From RGIG3009 sp045595845 (lineage in GTDB: Bacteria > Bacillota > Clostridia > Oscillospirales > Acutalibacteraceae): a DNA stretch of 46,470 nucleotides. The notes beneath the pieces were generated by a model. It was not told the origin of the DNA. It saw only the letters and a program-made list of their open reading frames with translations, and ran no database searches. The DNA is taken from the NCBI GenBank assembly GCA_045595845.1, contig JAZOBF010000047.1:1-46470 (forward strand). Reading direction: 5' to 3'. Positions 1 to 7,665 of this stretch are shown piece after piece (within the stretch, counting starts at the first letter, position 1; every line of letters starts with the position of its first letter). A program made the position numbers and the translations under genes.

Positions 1-27
1 CCCACATTTGTCGTAGACAAATGTGGG
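1..27. terminator. Probable bidirectional terminator hairpin at window edge
   Basis: A perfect 12-bp inverted repeat (1-12 against 16-27, loop GTA) is followed by GGCC and TTTT on the plus strand. The stem probably continues left of the window, because GGCC at 27-30 would pair with bases before position 1. It lies 8 bases beyond the 3' end of the minus-strand tRNA-Thr, so it can end that transcript and perhaps one entering from the left. The other T-tract cannot be seen. Confidence 0.6.
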
Positions 28-35
28 GCCTTTTC

Positions 36-111
36 TGGAGCTGGTGGACGGATTCGAACCCCCCACCTGCTGATTACAAATCAGCTGCTCTACCGGCTGA
101 GCTACACCAGC
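36..111 (-). tRNA. tRNA-Thr (anticodon UGU)
   Basis: The minus strand folds as a full cloverleaf. The acceptor stem GCTGGTG (111-105) pairs with CACCAGC (46-40), followed by discriminator T and an encoded CCA at 38-36. The anticodon stem GCTGA/TCAGC encloses loop TTTGTAA with anticodon TGT, which reads ACA (Thr). The T-arm holds GTTCGAATC. It has its own promoter at 130-158 and a hairpin just downstream, so it appears to be a single-gene transcript. Confidence 0.95.
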
Positions 112-129
112 ACTTTTAAATGCTCACTT

Positions 130-158
130 ACTATATCACAACCTGTTCACCTTGTCAA
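130..158 (-). promoter_or_regulatory. Sigma-A promoter of tRNA-Thr
   Basis: On the minus strand TTGACA (158-153) and TATAGT (135-130) are separated by 17 bases. The -10 box ends 18 bases before the first tRNA base, a normal stable-RNA arrangement. Confidence 0.85.
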
Positions 159-172
159 GAATTATCTTTCAG

Positions 173-222
173 CAAAAAACACGGCTTGCCGAAAGGCAAC
201 CCTTGTCTTTTAATGGCCGTGT
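173..222 (-). terminator. Rho-independent terminator of ppa-pncB
   Basis: Minus strand: ACACGGC (222-216) pairs with GCCGTGT (185-179), with a second inner stem TTGCC/GGCAA, followed by a run of T (179-174). The 5' arm overlaps the last codons and stop of pncB (stop at 212-210), so the terminator is partly coded within the gene. Confidence 0.8.
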
Positions 223-1673
223 TTGGAAAGAAGATTGTGCTTTTCGTCCCATAATGGTTGTGATAAGTCCACATAATAGCGATGGGGGTTTTCGAAACGA
301 AGCACTTCGTCCCAAATGGTGTTCATTTGTTCCCGACAGTAGTCACGGATCTCTTGCACGGAGGGGGAGTCGTATACACACTCGCCCTTGCGGAAGATCT
401 GTGCTTGTAACGGTTTTGCCATAAAGTTTTCAATCGTTTTGCGTTTCCAGATGTGTTCGGGATCAAAGATTTCATACGGTTTCGAATCGTCGATGATTTC
501 ATCGTGCAGAGTGATGACATCGGCAATTGCCTTTCCGGAATCGCGGTCATATAACCGCCACACCTTTTTAAAACCGGGGTTAGTGATTTTGGCGACATTT
601 TCGCTGACCTTGATGCGCGGTGTGATCACACCGTCTTTTTCCACGGCGGAAAGTTTATACACACCACCAAATACGGGGTCACTGGATGCCGTAATCAAGC
701 GTTCGCCCACGCCGAAACTGTTCACGCACGCACCTTGCTGGAGCATGTCGCGGATAATATATTCGTCAAGCGAGTTGGATGCACAAATTTGGCAATCCGG
801 GAAACCTGCATCGTCGAGCATTTTACGCGCTTTTTTGCTGAGATAGGTAATATCGCCCGAATCTAACCGAATCCCTTTGGGACGATAGCCGTTTGGAACA
901 AGCACTTCGTTGAAAACACGAATGGCGTTCGGAATACCCGATTTGAGAACATTGTAGGTATCCACCAACAAGGTGCAAGACTGAGGGTATACCTCTGCAT
1001 ACGCTTTGAACGCTTCGTATTCGCTGTCAAACAACTGTACCCAACTGTGTGCCATCGTACCGAGAGCGGGGATACCGAATTCACGGTCGGCGATGGCGCA
1101 GGCGGTGCCGATGCATCCACCGATGTAAGCGGCTCGCGCACCGTATACGGCACCGTTGAAGCCTTGTGCACGGCGGGAACCGAATTCCATCACCGCGCGA
1201 CCGTTCGCGGCGCGAACGATGCGGTTGGTTTTCGTTGCGATGAGCGATTGGTGGTTAATGGCAAGCAGAATCATGGTTTCAACAAATTGTGCTTGCATGG
1301 CGGGGCCGCGTACGGTGACCAGCGGTTCATACGGGAAAATAGGAGTACCCTCGGGAATCGCCCAGACATCACAGCAAAATTTGAAATTTGCCAGATAGTC
1401 CAAAAACTGTTCGCTGAACAATTTTTTGTTGCGGAGATATTCAATATCGTCTGCGGAGAATGACAAGTTCTTGAGATATTGAATAACCTGTTCCAATCCC
1501 GCCATGATGGCGACACCGCCGCCGTCCGGCACTTTGCGGAAAAACATATCAAAATAGGTGATTTGTTCGCCGTGCCCGTTTTCAAAAAAACCGTTGGCCA
1601 TGGTCAACTCGTAAAAGTCGGTCAGCATGGTGAGGTTTTCTTTACCGTATTTGTTCGTTAACATTTCTGACAT
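210..1673 (-). CDS. pncB: Nicotinate phosphoribosyltransferase
   Basis: The protein (487 residues) joins nicotinate to PRPP, with ATP hydrolysis, to give nicotinate mononucleotide and pyrophosphate: the Preiss-Handler salvage route to NAD, in the cytosol. Family signs are the N-terminal LTDFYELTMANGFF segment, YFDMFFRKVPDGGG, EFGSRRAQGFNGAV around residues 165-178, and RLDSGDI near 270, the phosphate-binding part of the type II PRTase fold. The length is normal for clostridial NaPRTases. The ATG has a GAAAGGATGTC ribosome site and lies 4 bases after the ppa stop, so the two genes are cotranscribed. Pyrophosphatase next door would pull this PPi-releasing reaction forward (inference). Confidence 0.95.
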   Translation of the reverse strand: MSEMLTNKYGKENLTMLTDFYELTMANGFFENGHGEQITYFDMFFRKVPDGGGVAIMAGLEQVIQYLKNLSFSADDIEYLRNKKLFSEQFLDYLANFKFCCDVWAIPEGTPIFPYEPLVTVRGPAMQAQFVETMILLAINHQSLIATKTNRIVRAANGRAVMEFGSRRAQGFNGAVYGARAAYIGGCIGTACAIADREFGIPALGTMAHSWVQLFDSEYEAFKAYAEVYPQSCTLLVDTYNVLKSGIPNAIRVFNEVLVPNGYRPKGIRLDSGDITYLSKKARKMLDDAGFPDCQICASNSLDEYIIRDMLQQGACVNSFGVGERLITASSDPVFGGVYKLSAVEKDGVITPRIKVSENVAKITNPGFKKVWRLYDRDSGKAIADVITLHDEIIDDSKPYEIFDPEHIWKRKTIENFMAKPLQAQIFRKGECVYDSPSVQEIRDYCREQMNTIWDEVLRFENPHRYYVDLSQPLWDEKHNLLSKHGH

Positions 1674-1677
1674 CCTT

Positions 1678-2214
1678 TCAGCGTTCGCCGCAGTAACAGT
1701 GCCGATATTCCTCGATGCAGTGTTTTATGATGGCAACGGCATCTTCTCGTCCTAAGACTTCCTTTACAGCGGTATTTTTCCCTTCTAAGGATTTATATAC
1801 CGTGAAAAAGTGCTGAATTTCGTCAAATGTGTGCGTGGGTAGCTCACTGATGTCGCGATAACAGGAGAGCGACGGATCACGGAACGGTACGGCAATGATC
1901 TTTTCGTCAATATCGTCACCGTCTACCATCTTAACCACACCGATGGGATAACACTGGACCAATGTCATTGGCACGATGGATTCTTGGCACATGACCAGTA
2001 CATCAAGCGGGTCACCGTCGTCCGCAAAGGTGCGGGGGATAAAGCCGTAGTTCGCGGGATAGTGCGTGGCAGTATACAGTACGCGATCCAGCGACAACAG
2101 ACCGGTTTCCTTGTCCATTTCATATTTATTTTTGCCGCCTTTGGGAATCTCAATAACGGCGGTGAAGTTGTCGGGTTTGATGCGTTCTTCGGAAATATCG
2201 TGCCAAATATTCAT
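1678..2214 (-). CDS. ppa: Inorganic pyrophosphatase (family I)
   Basis: A soluble Mg2+-dependent enzyme (178 residues) that hydrolyses pyrophosphate to two phosphates. The family I signature is clear: EIPKGGKNKYEMDKETG at about 23-39, DRVLYTATHYPANYGFIPRT at 43-62, and the catalytic acidic cluster DDGDPLDVLV at 65-74. Length matches bacterial class A enzymes. The ATG is preceded by AAGGAGGC, and a sigma-A promoter lies at 2239-2268. It is the first gene of a two-gene unit with pncB, 4 bases apart. Confidence 0.96.
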   Translation of the reverse strand: MNIWHDISEERIKPDNFTAVIEIPKGGKNKYEMDKETGLLSLDRVLYTATHYPANYGFIPRTFADDGDPLDVLVMCQESIVPMTLVQCYPIGVVKMVDGDDIDEKIIAVPFRDPSLSCYRDISELPTHTFDEIQHFFTVYKSLEGKNTAVKEVLGREDAVAIIKHCIEEYRHCYCGER

Positions 2215-2238
2215 AGAATAGCCTCCTTACTTGCTTTC

Positions 2239-2268
2239 ATTATACACGAAAGGCATGTCCGATTACAA
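2239..2268 (-). promoter_or_regulatory. Sigma-A promoter of ppa-pncB
   Basis: Minus strand TTGTAA (2268-2263), 18-base spacer, TATAAT (2244-2239), 25 bases before the ppa start codon. Confidence 0.8.
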
Positions 2269-2274
2269 GTGTGT

Positions 2275-2307
2275 AAAAAAATCTCCCGCCGAAAAGATCA
2301 GCAGGAG
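2275..2307 (-). terminator. Terminator of rpmB
   Basis: Minus strand stem CTCCTGC (2307-2301) pairs with GCGGGAG (2289-2283), followed by ATTTTTTT. It lies 25 bases after the rpmB stop and separates rpmB from the ppa promoter. Confidence 0.8.
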
Positions 2308-2332
2308 TTTTCTCATGTTTTGTGTTTTCGGA

Positions 2333-2521
2333 TTAGACCGCGCGGGTAACCTTACCCGAACGCAGGCAACGGGTGCAGGCGTAAACCTTTTTGGGTGAGC
2401 CGTCTACAACAGCCTTAACGCGTTTTATGTTGGGTTTCCAAGTGCGGTTCGAGCGACGATGCGAGTGGGAAACCTGAATACCGAAAGTAACACTTTTGCC
2501 GCAGAAATCACATTTAGCCAT
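2333..2521 (-). CDS. rpmB: 50S ribosomal protein L28
   Basis: A basic 62-residue ribosomal protein of the large subunit, beginning MAKCDFCGKSVTFG. It keeps two CxxC pairs (CDFCGK near the N-terminus, CTRCLRSGK near the C-terminus), so it is the zinc-binding form of L28. SHSHRRSNRTWKPN is the conserved rRNA-binding segment. An ATG 63 bases upstream (2584) is in frame but overlaps the -35 box of the gene's own promoter; the start used here follows AGGAGGTGCAGAAC. It is a single-gene transcript with promoter and terminator. In Bacillus rpmB sits beside spoVM; here the two are about 21 kb apart. Confidence 0.97.
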   Translation of the reverse strand: MAKCDFCGKSVTFGIQVSHSHRRSNRTWKPNIKRVKAVVDGSPKKVYACTRCLRSGKVTRAV

Positions 2522-2555
2522 GTTCTGCACCTCCTTTTGATAAAGCAACGGCAAT

Positions 2556-2584
2556 ATCATAGCAGATTGCATCTTAAAATGCAA
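2556..2584 (-). promoter_or_regulatory. Sigma-A promoter of rpmB
   Basis: Minus strand TTGCAT (2584-2579), 17-base spacer, TATGAT (2561-2556). It is divergent from the operon promoter at 2644-2672. Confidence 0.85.
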
Positions 2585-2643
2585 GTTTTTTTTAGAAAGT
2601 TATAAAAATTTTTTAAAAATCGGTGTCGGTCGATGGTTTTTCC

Positions 2644-2672
2644 TTGTAATTTCTATTATACTGCGATATACT
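2644..2672 (+). promoter_or_regulatory. Sigma-A promoter of the M50 protease-scpAB operon
   Basis: TTGTAA (2644-2649), 17-base spacer, TATACT (2667-2672). The predicted transcript starts near 2679, downstream of the ATG at 2633, which excludes that ATG as the start of the first gene. Confidence 0.8.
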
Positions 2673-2710
2673 GTATATTGAGTAAGTTTGAAGATGGGGA
2701 GGAATACCTT

Positions 2711-3388
2711 GTGCTTTTCACGCTAATCGGTTCCGCCGGCGAGCTTAGTTTTTTGGAACTTATGTTGATGGTGTTTAGTTATGTTGTCCTCATCCTTGTT
2801 ATGTTGCCGATTCATGAGCTGGCACACGCATGGGCGGCGACAAAGCTTGGCGATGATACCGCTCGCTGGCACGGTCGGCTTACTTTCAACCCGTTCGCGC
2901 ATTTGGAGCTGTGGGGGACGCTGATGTTGTTCCTGTTTGGATTCGGCTACGCGAAACCCGTACCGGTCAATCCCCGAAACTTTCAGAATCCGAAACGCGA
3001 TATGGCGTTGGTGGCACTTGCCGGTCCGATATCCAATTTGCTGATGGCAACACTCGCGTTGCTGTTGTATCGTATCATTCTGGTACTAACGGCCTCCGCT
3101 CTCGTTGTGCAAATTGCGTGGATCGTGCTTGTATGGACATTTGCTTCGGTAAATGTTGGGCTTGCCGTCTTTAATTTGTTACCGCTTCCGCCGCTTGACG
3201 GTTCTCGTATTCTCGGTGCGGTTTTGCCGTATCGTTGGTTGGCTTTAACGGATCGCTATTCTCAATATATCCGTATTGCGTTAATTTTTTTAATTGCCAG
3301 CGGTACTCTGAGTAGGCCGTTGGAGCGGTTGGCGGATGTGGTTATGAACGGTCTGTATCGCTTAATTGGCTTTTTACCCTTTTTGTGA
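2711..3388 (+). CDS. Site-2 protease family (M50) membrane metalloprotease
   Basis: A 225-residue polytopic membrane protein with the M50 active site: HELAH at residues 35-39 (two Zn ligands and catalytic Glu) and the third ligand in NLLPLPPLDG (Asp163), plus the conserved GPISN at 105-109. These short proteins, without PDZ domain, resemble the YwhC/Rip3-like group found beside scpA in many Firmicutes; the substrate is unknown. The start is GTG at 2711 with GGGGAGGA 8 bases upstream. The longer frame from ATG 2633 begins before the promoter. It heads an operon running through scpA, scpB, ytfI/J, dacF-like and rluB. Confidence 0.9.
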   Translation: MLFTLIGSAGELSFLELMLMVFSYVVLILVMLPIHELAHAWAATKLGDDTARWHGRLTFNPFAHLELWGTLMLFLFGFGYAKPVPVNPRNFQNPKRDMALVALAGPISNLLMATLALLLYRIILVLTASALVVQIAWIVLVWTFASVNVGLAVFNLLPLPPLDGSRILGAVLPYRWLALTDRYSQYIRIALIFLIASGTLSRPLERLADVVMNGLYRLIGFLPFL

Positions 3389-3399
3389 GGATGTGACTC

Positions 3400-4122
3400 A
3401 TGGAAATTTCATACAAATTGGCGGACTTTGAGGGACCGCTCGACCTGCTCTTATATCTGGTGCAGAAAAACAAACTGAATATTTACGATATTCCGATTCA
3501 CGAACTGCTTGAACAGTATCTCGGTGCGATCCAGACGATGCAGGAAATGGATATGGAGGTCGCAACGGAGTTTCTGGATATGGCGGCGCGTTTGGTACAG
3601 ATTAAATCCGCCATGTTGCTTCCGAAGCACGAGGAAGGGGATGACCTTCGCCGAGAATTGTCGGGCGAACTCATTGAATACCAGTTGTGCCAAGAGGCGG
3701 CACGGCGTATGCAACCGCATTATATCGGCGGAGAGTTGTTTGTGCGCGAGCCGGCTGAGATTGAGCCGGATTATACCTATCGTCGCGTTCATCCCGCATC
3801 CGTCTTGTTAGAAGCGTATTTTTCTGCCGCCGGCAGAGGACAACGAAAACTGCCGCCATCACCACAAGCGTTTCATTCGATTGTGGCAAAAAAGATCGTG
3901 TCGGTATCGTCTAAGATCATTTTTGTACTGCGTCGTTTGCGCGTCGGCAAGTCGGTTTCGTACCACTCGTTATACAGCGGTGCGCGTAACAAGTCGGAGT
4001 TGGTAGCAACCTTTTTGGCTGTTCTGGAGCTGATTAAAGGCAAGCGTATTCAAGTGGACGGTGAGGGTGAACGGCAGAAAGTCATCCTCGTCCGCAAAGG
4101 AGAATTAAACGATGGAAATTAA
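3400..4122 (+). CDS. scpA: Segregation and condensation protein A (kleisin)
   Basis: The kleisin subunit of the SMC-ScpAB condensin complex, which compacts and separates the origin regions of the chromosome. The N-terminal YKLADFEGPLDLLLYLVQKNKLNIYDIPI is the diagnostic SMC-neck-binding helix region, followed by EFLDMAARLVQIKSAMLLP. The C-terminal winged helix (about 165-240) binds the SMC cap. At 240 residues it has normal length. It starts 11 bases after the protease stop and overlaps scpB by 11 bases, which fits translational coupling of the two partners. Confidence 0.96.
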   Translation: MEISYKLADFEGPLDLLLYLVQKNKLNIYDIPIHELLEQYLGAIQTMQEMDMEVATEFLDMAARLVQIKSAMLLPKHEEGDDLRRELSGELIEYQLCQEAARRMQPHYIGGELFVREPAEIEPDYTYRRVHPASVLLEAYFSAAGRGQRKLPPSPQAFHSIVAKKIVSVSSKIIFVLRRLRVGKSVSYHSLYSGARNKSELVATFLAVLELIKGKRIQVDGEGERQKVILVRKGELNDGN

Positions 4123-4699
4123 AGAATACAAAGCCTCTGTTGAGGCGATACTGTTTGCAAACGGAGAACCGCTTCCGGCGGATCGTTTGGCAGAATTGTT
4201 GGAGTTGGATATGGACACCGTTCACCGTTTGGCGGGCGATTTGATGAGCGAAATCAATGCCCGAAACGGTGGCGTTATGATGGTACGACTTGACGAGCAG
4301 TATCAGCTTTGTACCCGCAAAGAATACGGCGATTTAATTCGCCGTGCCTTGGACATTCGCCGTAACACACCGCTTTCACAGGCGGCGTTGGAGGTGCTGG
4401 CGATCATCGCGTACAATCAACCCGTGACCAAAGCATTTATAGAACAGGTGCGCGGCGTGGATTGCAGTGCTGTCATCCAAGGCCTTATGCAAAAGAATTT
4501 GATTGAAGAGCGTGGCAGGTTGGAGCTTCCCGGAAAGCCGCTTTTATACGGTACGACTCCTGTTTTTTTACGCAGTTTCGGTGTGTCAAAACTGGACGAA
4601 CTTCCGCCGCTTCCGCAAAAGGAAGATGAAGCACGCATGGTGGAGACTACTCTGGAGGAAGTTATTGAGCAGGCGGCACCCGTCGAAAACGAGGAGTGA
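4112..4699 (+). CDS. scpB: Segregation and condensation protein B
   Basis: The winged-helix dimer (195 residues) that binds the middle of ScpA in the SMC complex. Signs are VEAILFANGEPLP at the N-terminus, NTPLSQAALEVLAIIAYNQPVTKAFIEQVRGVDC near 90-123, and GKPLLYGTTPVFLRSFGV near 145-162, the second winged helix. The ribosome site AAAGGAG (4097-4103) lies in the end of scpA. The C-terminal tail is acidic, as is usual. Confidence 0.96.
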   Translation: MEIKEYKASVEAILFANGEPLPADRLAELLELDMDTVHRLAGDLMSEINARNGGVMMVRLDEQYQLCTRKEYGDLIRRALDIRRNTPLSQAALEVLAIIAYNQPVTKAFIEQVRGVDCSAVIQGLMQKNLIEERGRLELPGKPLLYGTTPVFLRSFGVSKLDELPPLPQKEDEARMVETTLEEVIEQAAPVENEE

Positions 4700-4704
4700 G
4701 GACC

Positions 4705-5337
4705 GTGTGGGAGATCGTCGGATACAGCATAGTCGGTATCTTGCTTCTGCTTTTGTTGTTGCTCGTGCCGGTGTATGCGCGGGGCATCTTTGATGGTGAA
4801 TTTCGTGTATGCGTGCGGGTGTGGGGGATACCGGTGTATCGGTATTCATCTAAAGAAAAAGCTCCCTCTTCCGCACGGACGGACAAGCCTTCACCGCTTG
4901 GCACGGTTGCCGATGGATTGAAGCGTGATGGTGTCGGAGCAACGATAACATATATAAAGGAATTGACGCGGGTTGCCGTCGGAACGGTGCGCCGTTTGAT
5001 TGCTGCCGTTACGGTGGACAAGCTTTGCTTACAGTTGTATGTTACCGGTTCGGATGCGGCACAAACCGCCGAAAATACGGGACGAGTTTGTGCGTTTTTA
5101 TATCCGACCGTAACAACTTTACAACAAACGGTTTTGCGTATCAAAAAACGAGAGATAACGGTTACGCCCGATTTTCTCGGAGAGCAAGGGCGGGTGTCGG
5201 CCGATATCACCGCTCATGTGATTCCGCTTCGCATTTTAGCAGTCGCCGTTTGGTCGGCTGTTCGTTATCGCAAGATACAAAAGGAGGTTTCCCAAAATGG
5301 AAAACAAAGTGCAGAGTCTGATGGGGTTGTCCATTGA
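4705..5337 (+). CDS. DUF2953 membrane-anchored protein (YtfI-like)
   Basis: A 210-residue protein with one N-terminal membrane segment (about residues 6-26, very rich in Leu) followed by a soluble domain containing VRVWGIPVYRY, matching the DUF2953 family. In Bacillus the equivalent ytfI lies directly upstream of ytfJ, as here. Its function is unknown; the pairing suggests a sporulation or germination role (inference). I use the GTG at 4705, which has GAGGAG 8 bases upstream; another in-frame GTG at 4696 overlaps the scpB stop and that ribosome site. The 3' end overlaps ytfJ by 41 bases. Confidence 0.75.
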   Translation: MWEIVGYSIVGILLLLLLLLVPVYARGIFDGEFRVCVRVWGIPVYRYSSKEKAPSSARTDKPSPLGTVADGLKRDGVGATITYIKELTRVAVGTVRRLIAAVTVDKLCLQLYVTGSDAAQTAENTGRVCAFLYPTVTTLQQTVLRIKKREITVTPDFLGEQGRVSADITAHVIPLRILAVAVWSAVRYRKIQKEVSQNGKQSAESDGVVH

Positions 5338-5671
5338 CAAAATCAAAGAAATGGTGGATGTCAATACGGTTATCGGTGAGCCGATGACACTTGCGGACGG
5401 TATGACCTTGATTCCCGTATCGCGGGTTTCGTACGGTTTTGCGTCCGGCGGTTCGGATCTTCCCACCAAAGGAACGCAAGAATTGTTTGGCGGCGGCGGC
5501 GGTGCGGGCATCACGATTGTTCCGATCGCATTTTTATGTGTCTCGAACGGTAGTGTCCGTGTGGTACCGATGGTATCGGTGCCTGACACACTTAATCAAG
5601 CCGTCAATATGATTCCCGATGTGGTTGACCGCATCGGCGGTTTGTTCAACAAAGAGAAGAAACAGGGCTAA
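5297..5671 (+). CDS. ytfJ: Sporulation protein YtfJ/GerW
   Basis: A 124-residue protein of the GerW/YtfJ family. In Bacillus the gene is expressed late in the forespore and the protein is needed for normal germination with some nutrients. The family pattern is plain: a short helix (SLSIDKIKEMVDVNTVIGEPM), then LIPVSRVSYGFASGGSD, a glycine run FGGGGGAG, and IVPIAFLCVSNGSVRVVPM. The ribosome site AAGGAGG is strong. It overlaps the DUF2953 gene by 41 bases in another frame. After it comes a small CCCGC/GCGGG hairpin (5683-5704) with no T-run, unlikely to stop transcription. Confidence 0.92.
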   Translation: MENKVQSLMGLSIDKIKEMVDVNTVIGEPMTLADGMTLIPVSRVSYGFASGGSDLPTKGTQELFGGGGGAGITIVPIAFLCVSNGSVRVVPMVSVPDTLNQAVNMIPDVVDRIGGLFNKEKKQG

Positions 5672-5717
5672 ACGCAGAGCTGCCCGCATACTTTTTGTAG
5701 CGGGTAGGTGAAGCAGT

Positions 5718-6845
5718 ATGCTGAAAAAAGGAATTGTTATCGGACTGATACTCTCGTTGCTGTTGCCGTTTTCGGTGGCGGCAGAGACTTCCCTGTCTTT
5801 GTCGTCCCTGTCTGCGGTTTTGTATGAGCCGGATACAGGTCGTGTACTGTATGCGAAAGATCCCGATACCAAACGGCCGATGGCAAGCACGACCAAGTTA
5901 ATGACGGCGTTGGTGGCGGCAGATTGTCTGTCTATGGATAAGTTGGTAACAATCCCCGAGGCGGCGGTGTTGGTCGAGGGTTCGTCCATGGGACTTCGCG
6001 GCGGCGATACGATTTCGGTAAGGGATCTGTTAACGGGCATGCTGTTATCATCAGGCAACGACGCCGCCAATGCGGTTGCGTTATTGACTGCAGGTTCATT
6101 ACCGACATTTGCACAGCAGATGAATCGCAAAGCCCAAGCACTTGGGATGAGCCGCTCTGTATTTGTTACCCCGTCGGGTTTGGACGAGGGGGAACATGGT
6201 TCTACGGCGCGGGATATGGCGTTGTTGGGTGCTGAAATTTTGAAAGTGCCCGCACTTGCCGCCATGTGCGCCGAAAAGCACGCTACCGTGACAATTTCCG
6301 ACTGTTCGGTGACGCTGGCGAATCATAACCGTCTGTTGTCGTTGTACGAGCCCACGGTGGGGCTGAAAACGGGTTTTACAAAAAAATCGGGCAGATGCCT
6401 GGTCTCAGCGGCACAGCGTGATGGCGTGACCTTAGTAATCGCTACCTTAAACGGCGGTGACTACTGGAATGATCACATAAAACTATACGAGTACGGTTTT
6501 TCACTAACGGAATCGGTGGCGTTGTCACCGCCTGAGTTACCCTCTTTGTCAATTGCGGGTGCAAGCCAATCAACCGTTTCTTTGCAGACGGATGTGCCGA
6601 CGCCCGTCACATTACTTAAAGGTGAGGCGGCCTCGGTAGTCTGCCGAACGGAATTGCCGCTCTTCGAGTGGGCACCCGTTGAAGAGGGACAGCCTATTGG
6701 CAAGGTCGTCTATGAGTTGAACGGAATCGTGTTGCGAGAAGTGCCGATTACTGTTCAAGAAACGGTAGGCGAGAGAACGTCCCTTACATTTTTTGAAAAA
6801 TGGAAACGGCAGATACGAATTCTGCTGCTGACTTTACTGGAGTAA
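5718..6845 (+). CDS. dacF: D-alanyl-D-alanine carboxypeptidase (PBP5/DacF type)
   Basis: A secreted serine peptidase (375 residues, family S11) that trims the terminal D-Ala from peptidoglycan stem peptides. A signal peptide spans about residues 1-22. The three penicillin-binding motifs are present: S57-T-T-K60, S112-G-N114 and K217-T-G219. The C-terminal part (about 270-345) fits the PBP5 beta-domain, and the hydrophobic tail (356-375) could be a membrane anchor. Bacillus dacF is a forespore gene; assignment to dacF rather than dacA or dacB rests on family resemblance and the sporulation neighbour ytfJ, so the symbol is tentative. The ribosome site is weak (AGGTGAAG). Confidence 0.85.
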   Translation: MLKKGIVIGLILSLLLPFSVAAETSLSLSSLSAVLYEPDTGRVLYAKDPDTKRPMASTTKLMTALVAADCLSMDKLVTIPEAAVLVEGSSMGLRGGDTISVRDLLTGMLLSSGNDAANAVALLTAGSLPTFAQQMNRKAQALGMSRSVFVTPSGLDEGEHGSTARDMALLGAEILKVPALAAMCAEKHATVTISDCSVTLANHNRLLSLYEPTVGLKTGFTKKSGRCLVSAAQRDGVTLVIATLNGGDYWNDHIKLYEYGFSLTESVALSPPELPSLSIAGASQSTVSLQTDVPTPVTLLKGEAASVVCRTELPLFEWAPVEEGQPIGKVVYELNGIVLREVPITVQETVGERTSLTFFEKWKRQIRILLLTLLE

Positions 6846-6849
6846 AATT

Positions 6850-7665
6850 ATGGCTTTAACGAGATTACAAAAAATACTGGCCGATCGCGGCGTGGCTTCA
6901 CGCCGCAAAGCAGAGGAATTGATTGAGCAGGGACATGTTCGTGTGAACGGACATCCTGCCAAACTCGGCGATAAGGCGGACGACCGCCATGATGTCATCA
7001 CGGTGCGTGGCAAACGCATCGATGCTCCACCGGAATCGGTGTATCTTATGTTACATAAACCGCGCGGATATATTACCACTTTGAACGACGAGAACGGTCG
7101 CAAATGCGTGGCGGATTTGGTGCGCGATGTGGGGGCACGGGTGTATCCTGTCGGTCGGTTGGACAAGGATTCTGAGGGATTGCTGCTGTTAACAAATGAC
7201 GGTGCGTTTTCCAACGCGATGATGCACCCAACAGCTCATGTGCCGAAACGGTATCGCGTCACGGTGCGTTCACGGGTTGAAGAGGAGCATTTATTACAGT
7301 TTGAACAGGGAATCGTGATTGATGGTAAAAAGACATTGCCCGCCGAAGCGTCTATCGTAACCCAAGAAAAAGAAACTTCGGAGTTGCCGCCGCGCACGGT
7401 GTTGGAAATCGTGTTATATGAGGGGCGAAATCGCCAAATTCGCAAGATGTGCGAGGCGCTTAAATTGGATGTTGTTCGCTTAAAGCGAATTGCAATCGGC
7501 ACGGTGAAACTGGGGATGTTACCGCTTGGAAAATGGCGCCATTTGGATCCTAAAGAGGTGCGGGCATTGTTAGTAGCGGGGCAGGTCAATGAAAAAATTG
7601 CCGCCAAGTATATCAAAAACGGAAAGGGAAACGGAAGTTATGGTCGAAGTACATCCCGCCGATAA
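6850..7665 (+). CDS. rluB: 23S/16S rRNA pseudouridine synthase, RluB/RsuA family
   Basis: Converts a specific uridine in ribosomal RNA to pseudouridine. An S4 RNA-binding domain occupies about 1-60 (LQKILADRGVASRRKAEELI, GHVRVNG), then the RsuA-type catalytic domain: LHKPRGYITT at 68-77, GRLDKDSEGLLLLTNDG with catalytic Asp105, and GRNRQIRKMCEAL near 195-207. At 271 residues it is slightly longer than RsuA and ends in a basic Gly/Ser/Arg tail, like Bacillus RluB, which lies near scpAB and dacB in that genome. It starts 4 bases after the carboxypeptidase stop and overlaps the next gene. Confidence 0.93.
   Translation: MALTRLQKILADRGVASRRKAEELIEQGHVRVNGHPAKLGDKADDRHDVITVRGKRIDAPPESVYLMLHKPRGYITTLNDENGRKCVADLVRDVGARVYPVGRLDKDSEGLLLLTNDGAFSNAMMHPTAHVPKRYRVTVRSRVEEEHLLQFEQGIVIDGKKTLPAEASIVTQEKETSELPPRTVLEIVLYEGRNRQIRKMCEALKLDVVRLKRIAIGTVKLGMLPLGKWRHLDPKEVRALLVAGQVNEKIAAKYIKNGKGNGSYGRSTSRR

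Noticed and set aside
388..1463. Long plus-strand frames opposite pncB
   Set aside because: Shadows of pncB; the minus strand carries an intact, well-conserved enzyme.
5683..5704. CCCGC/GCGGG hairpin between ytfJ and the carboxypeptidase gene
   Set aside because: Short stem with a bulge and no T-run; unlikely to end transcription in the middle of the operon.
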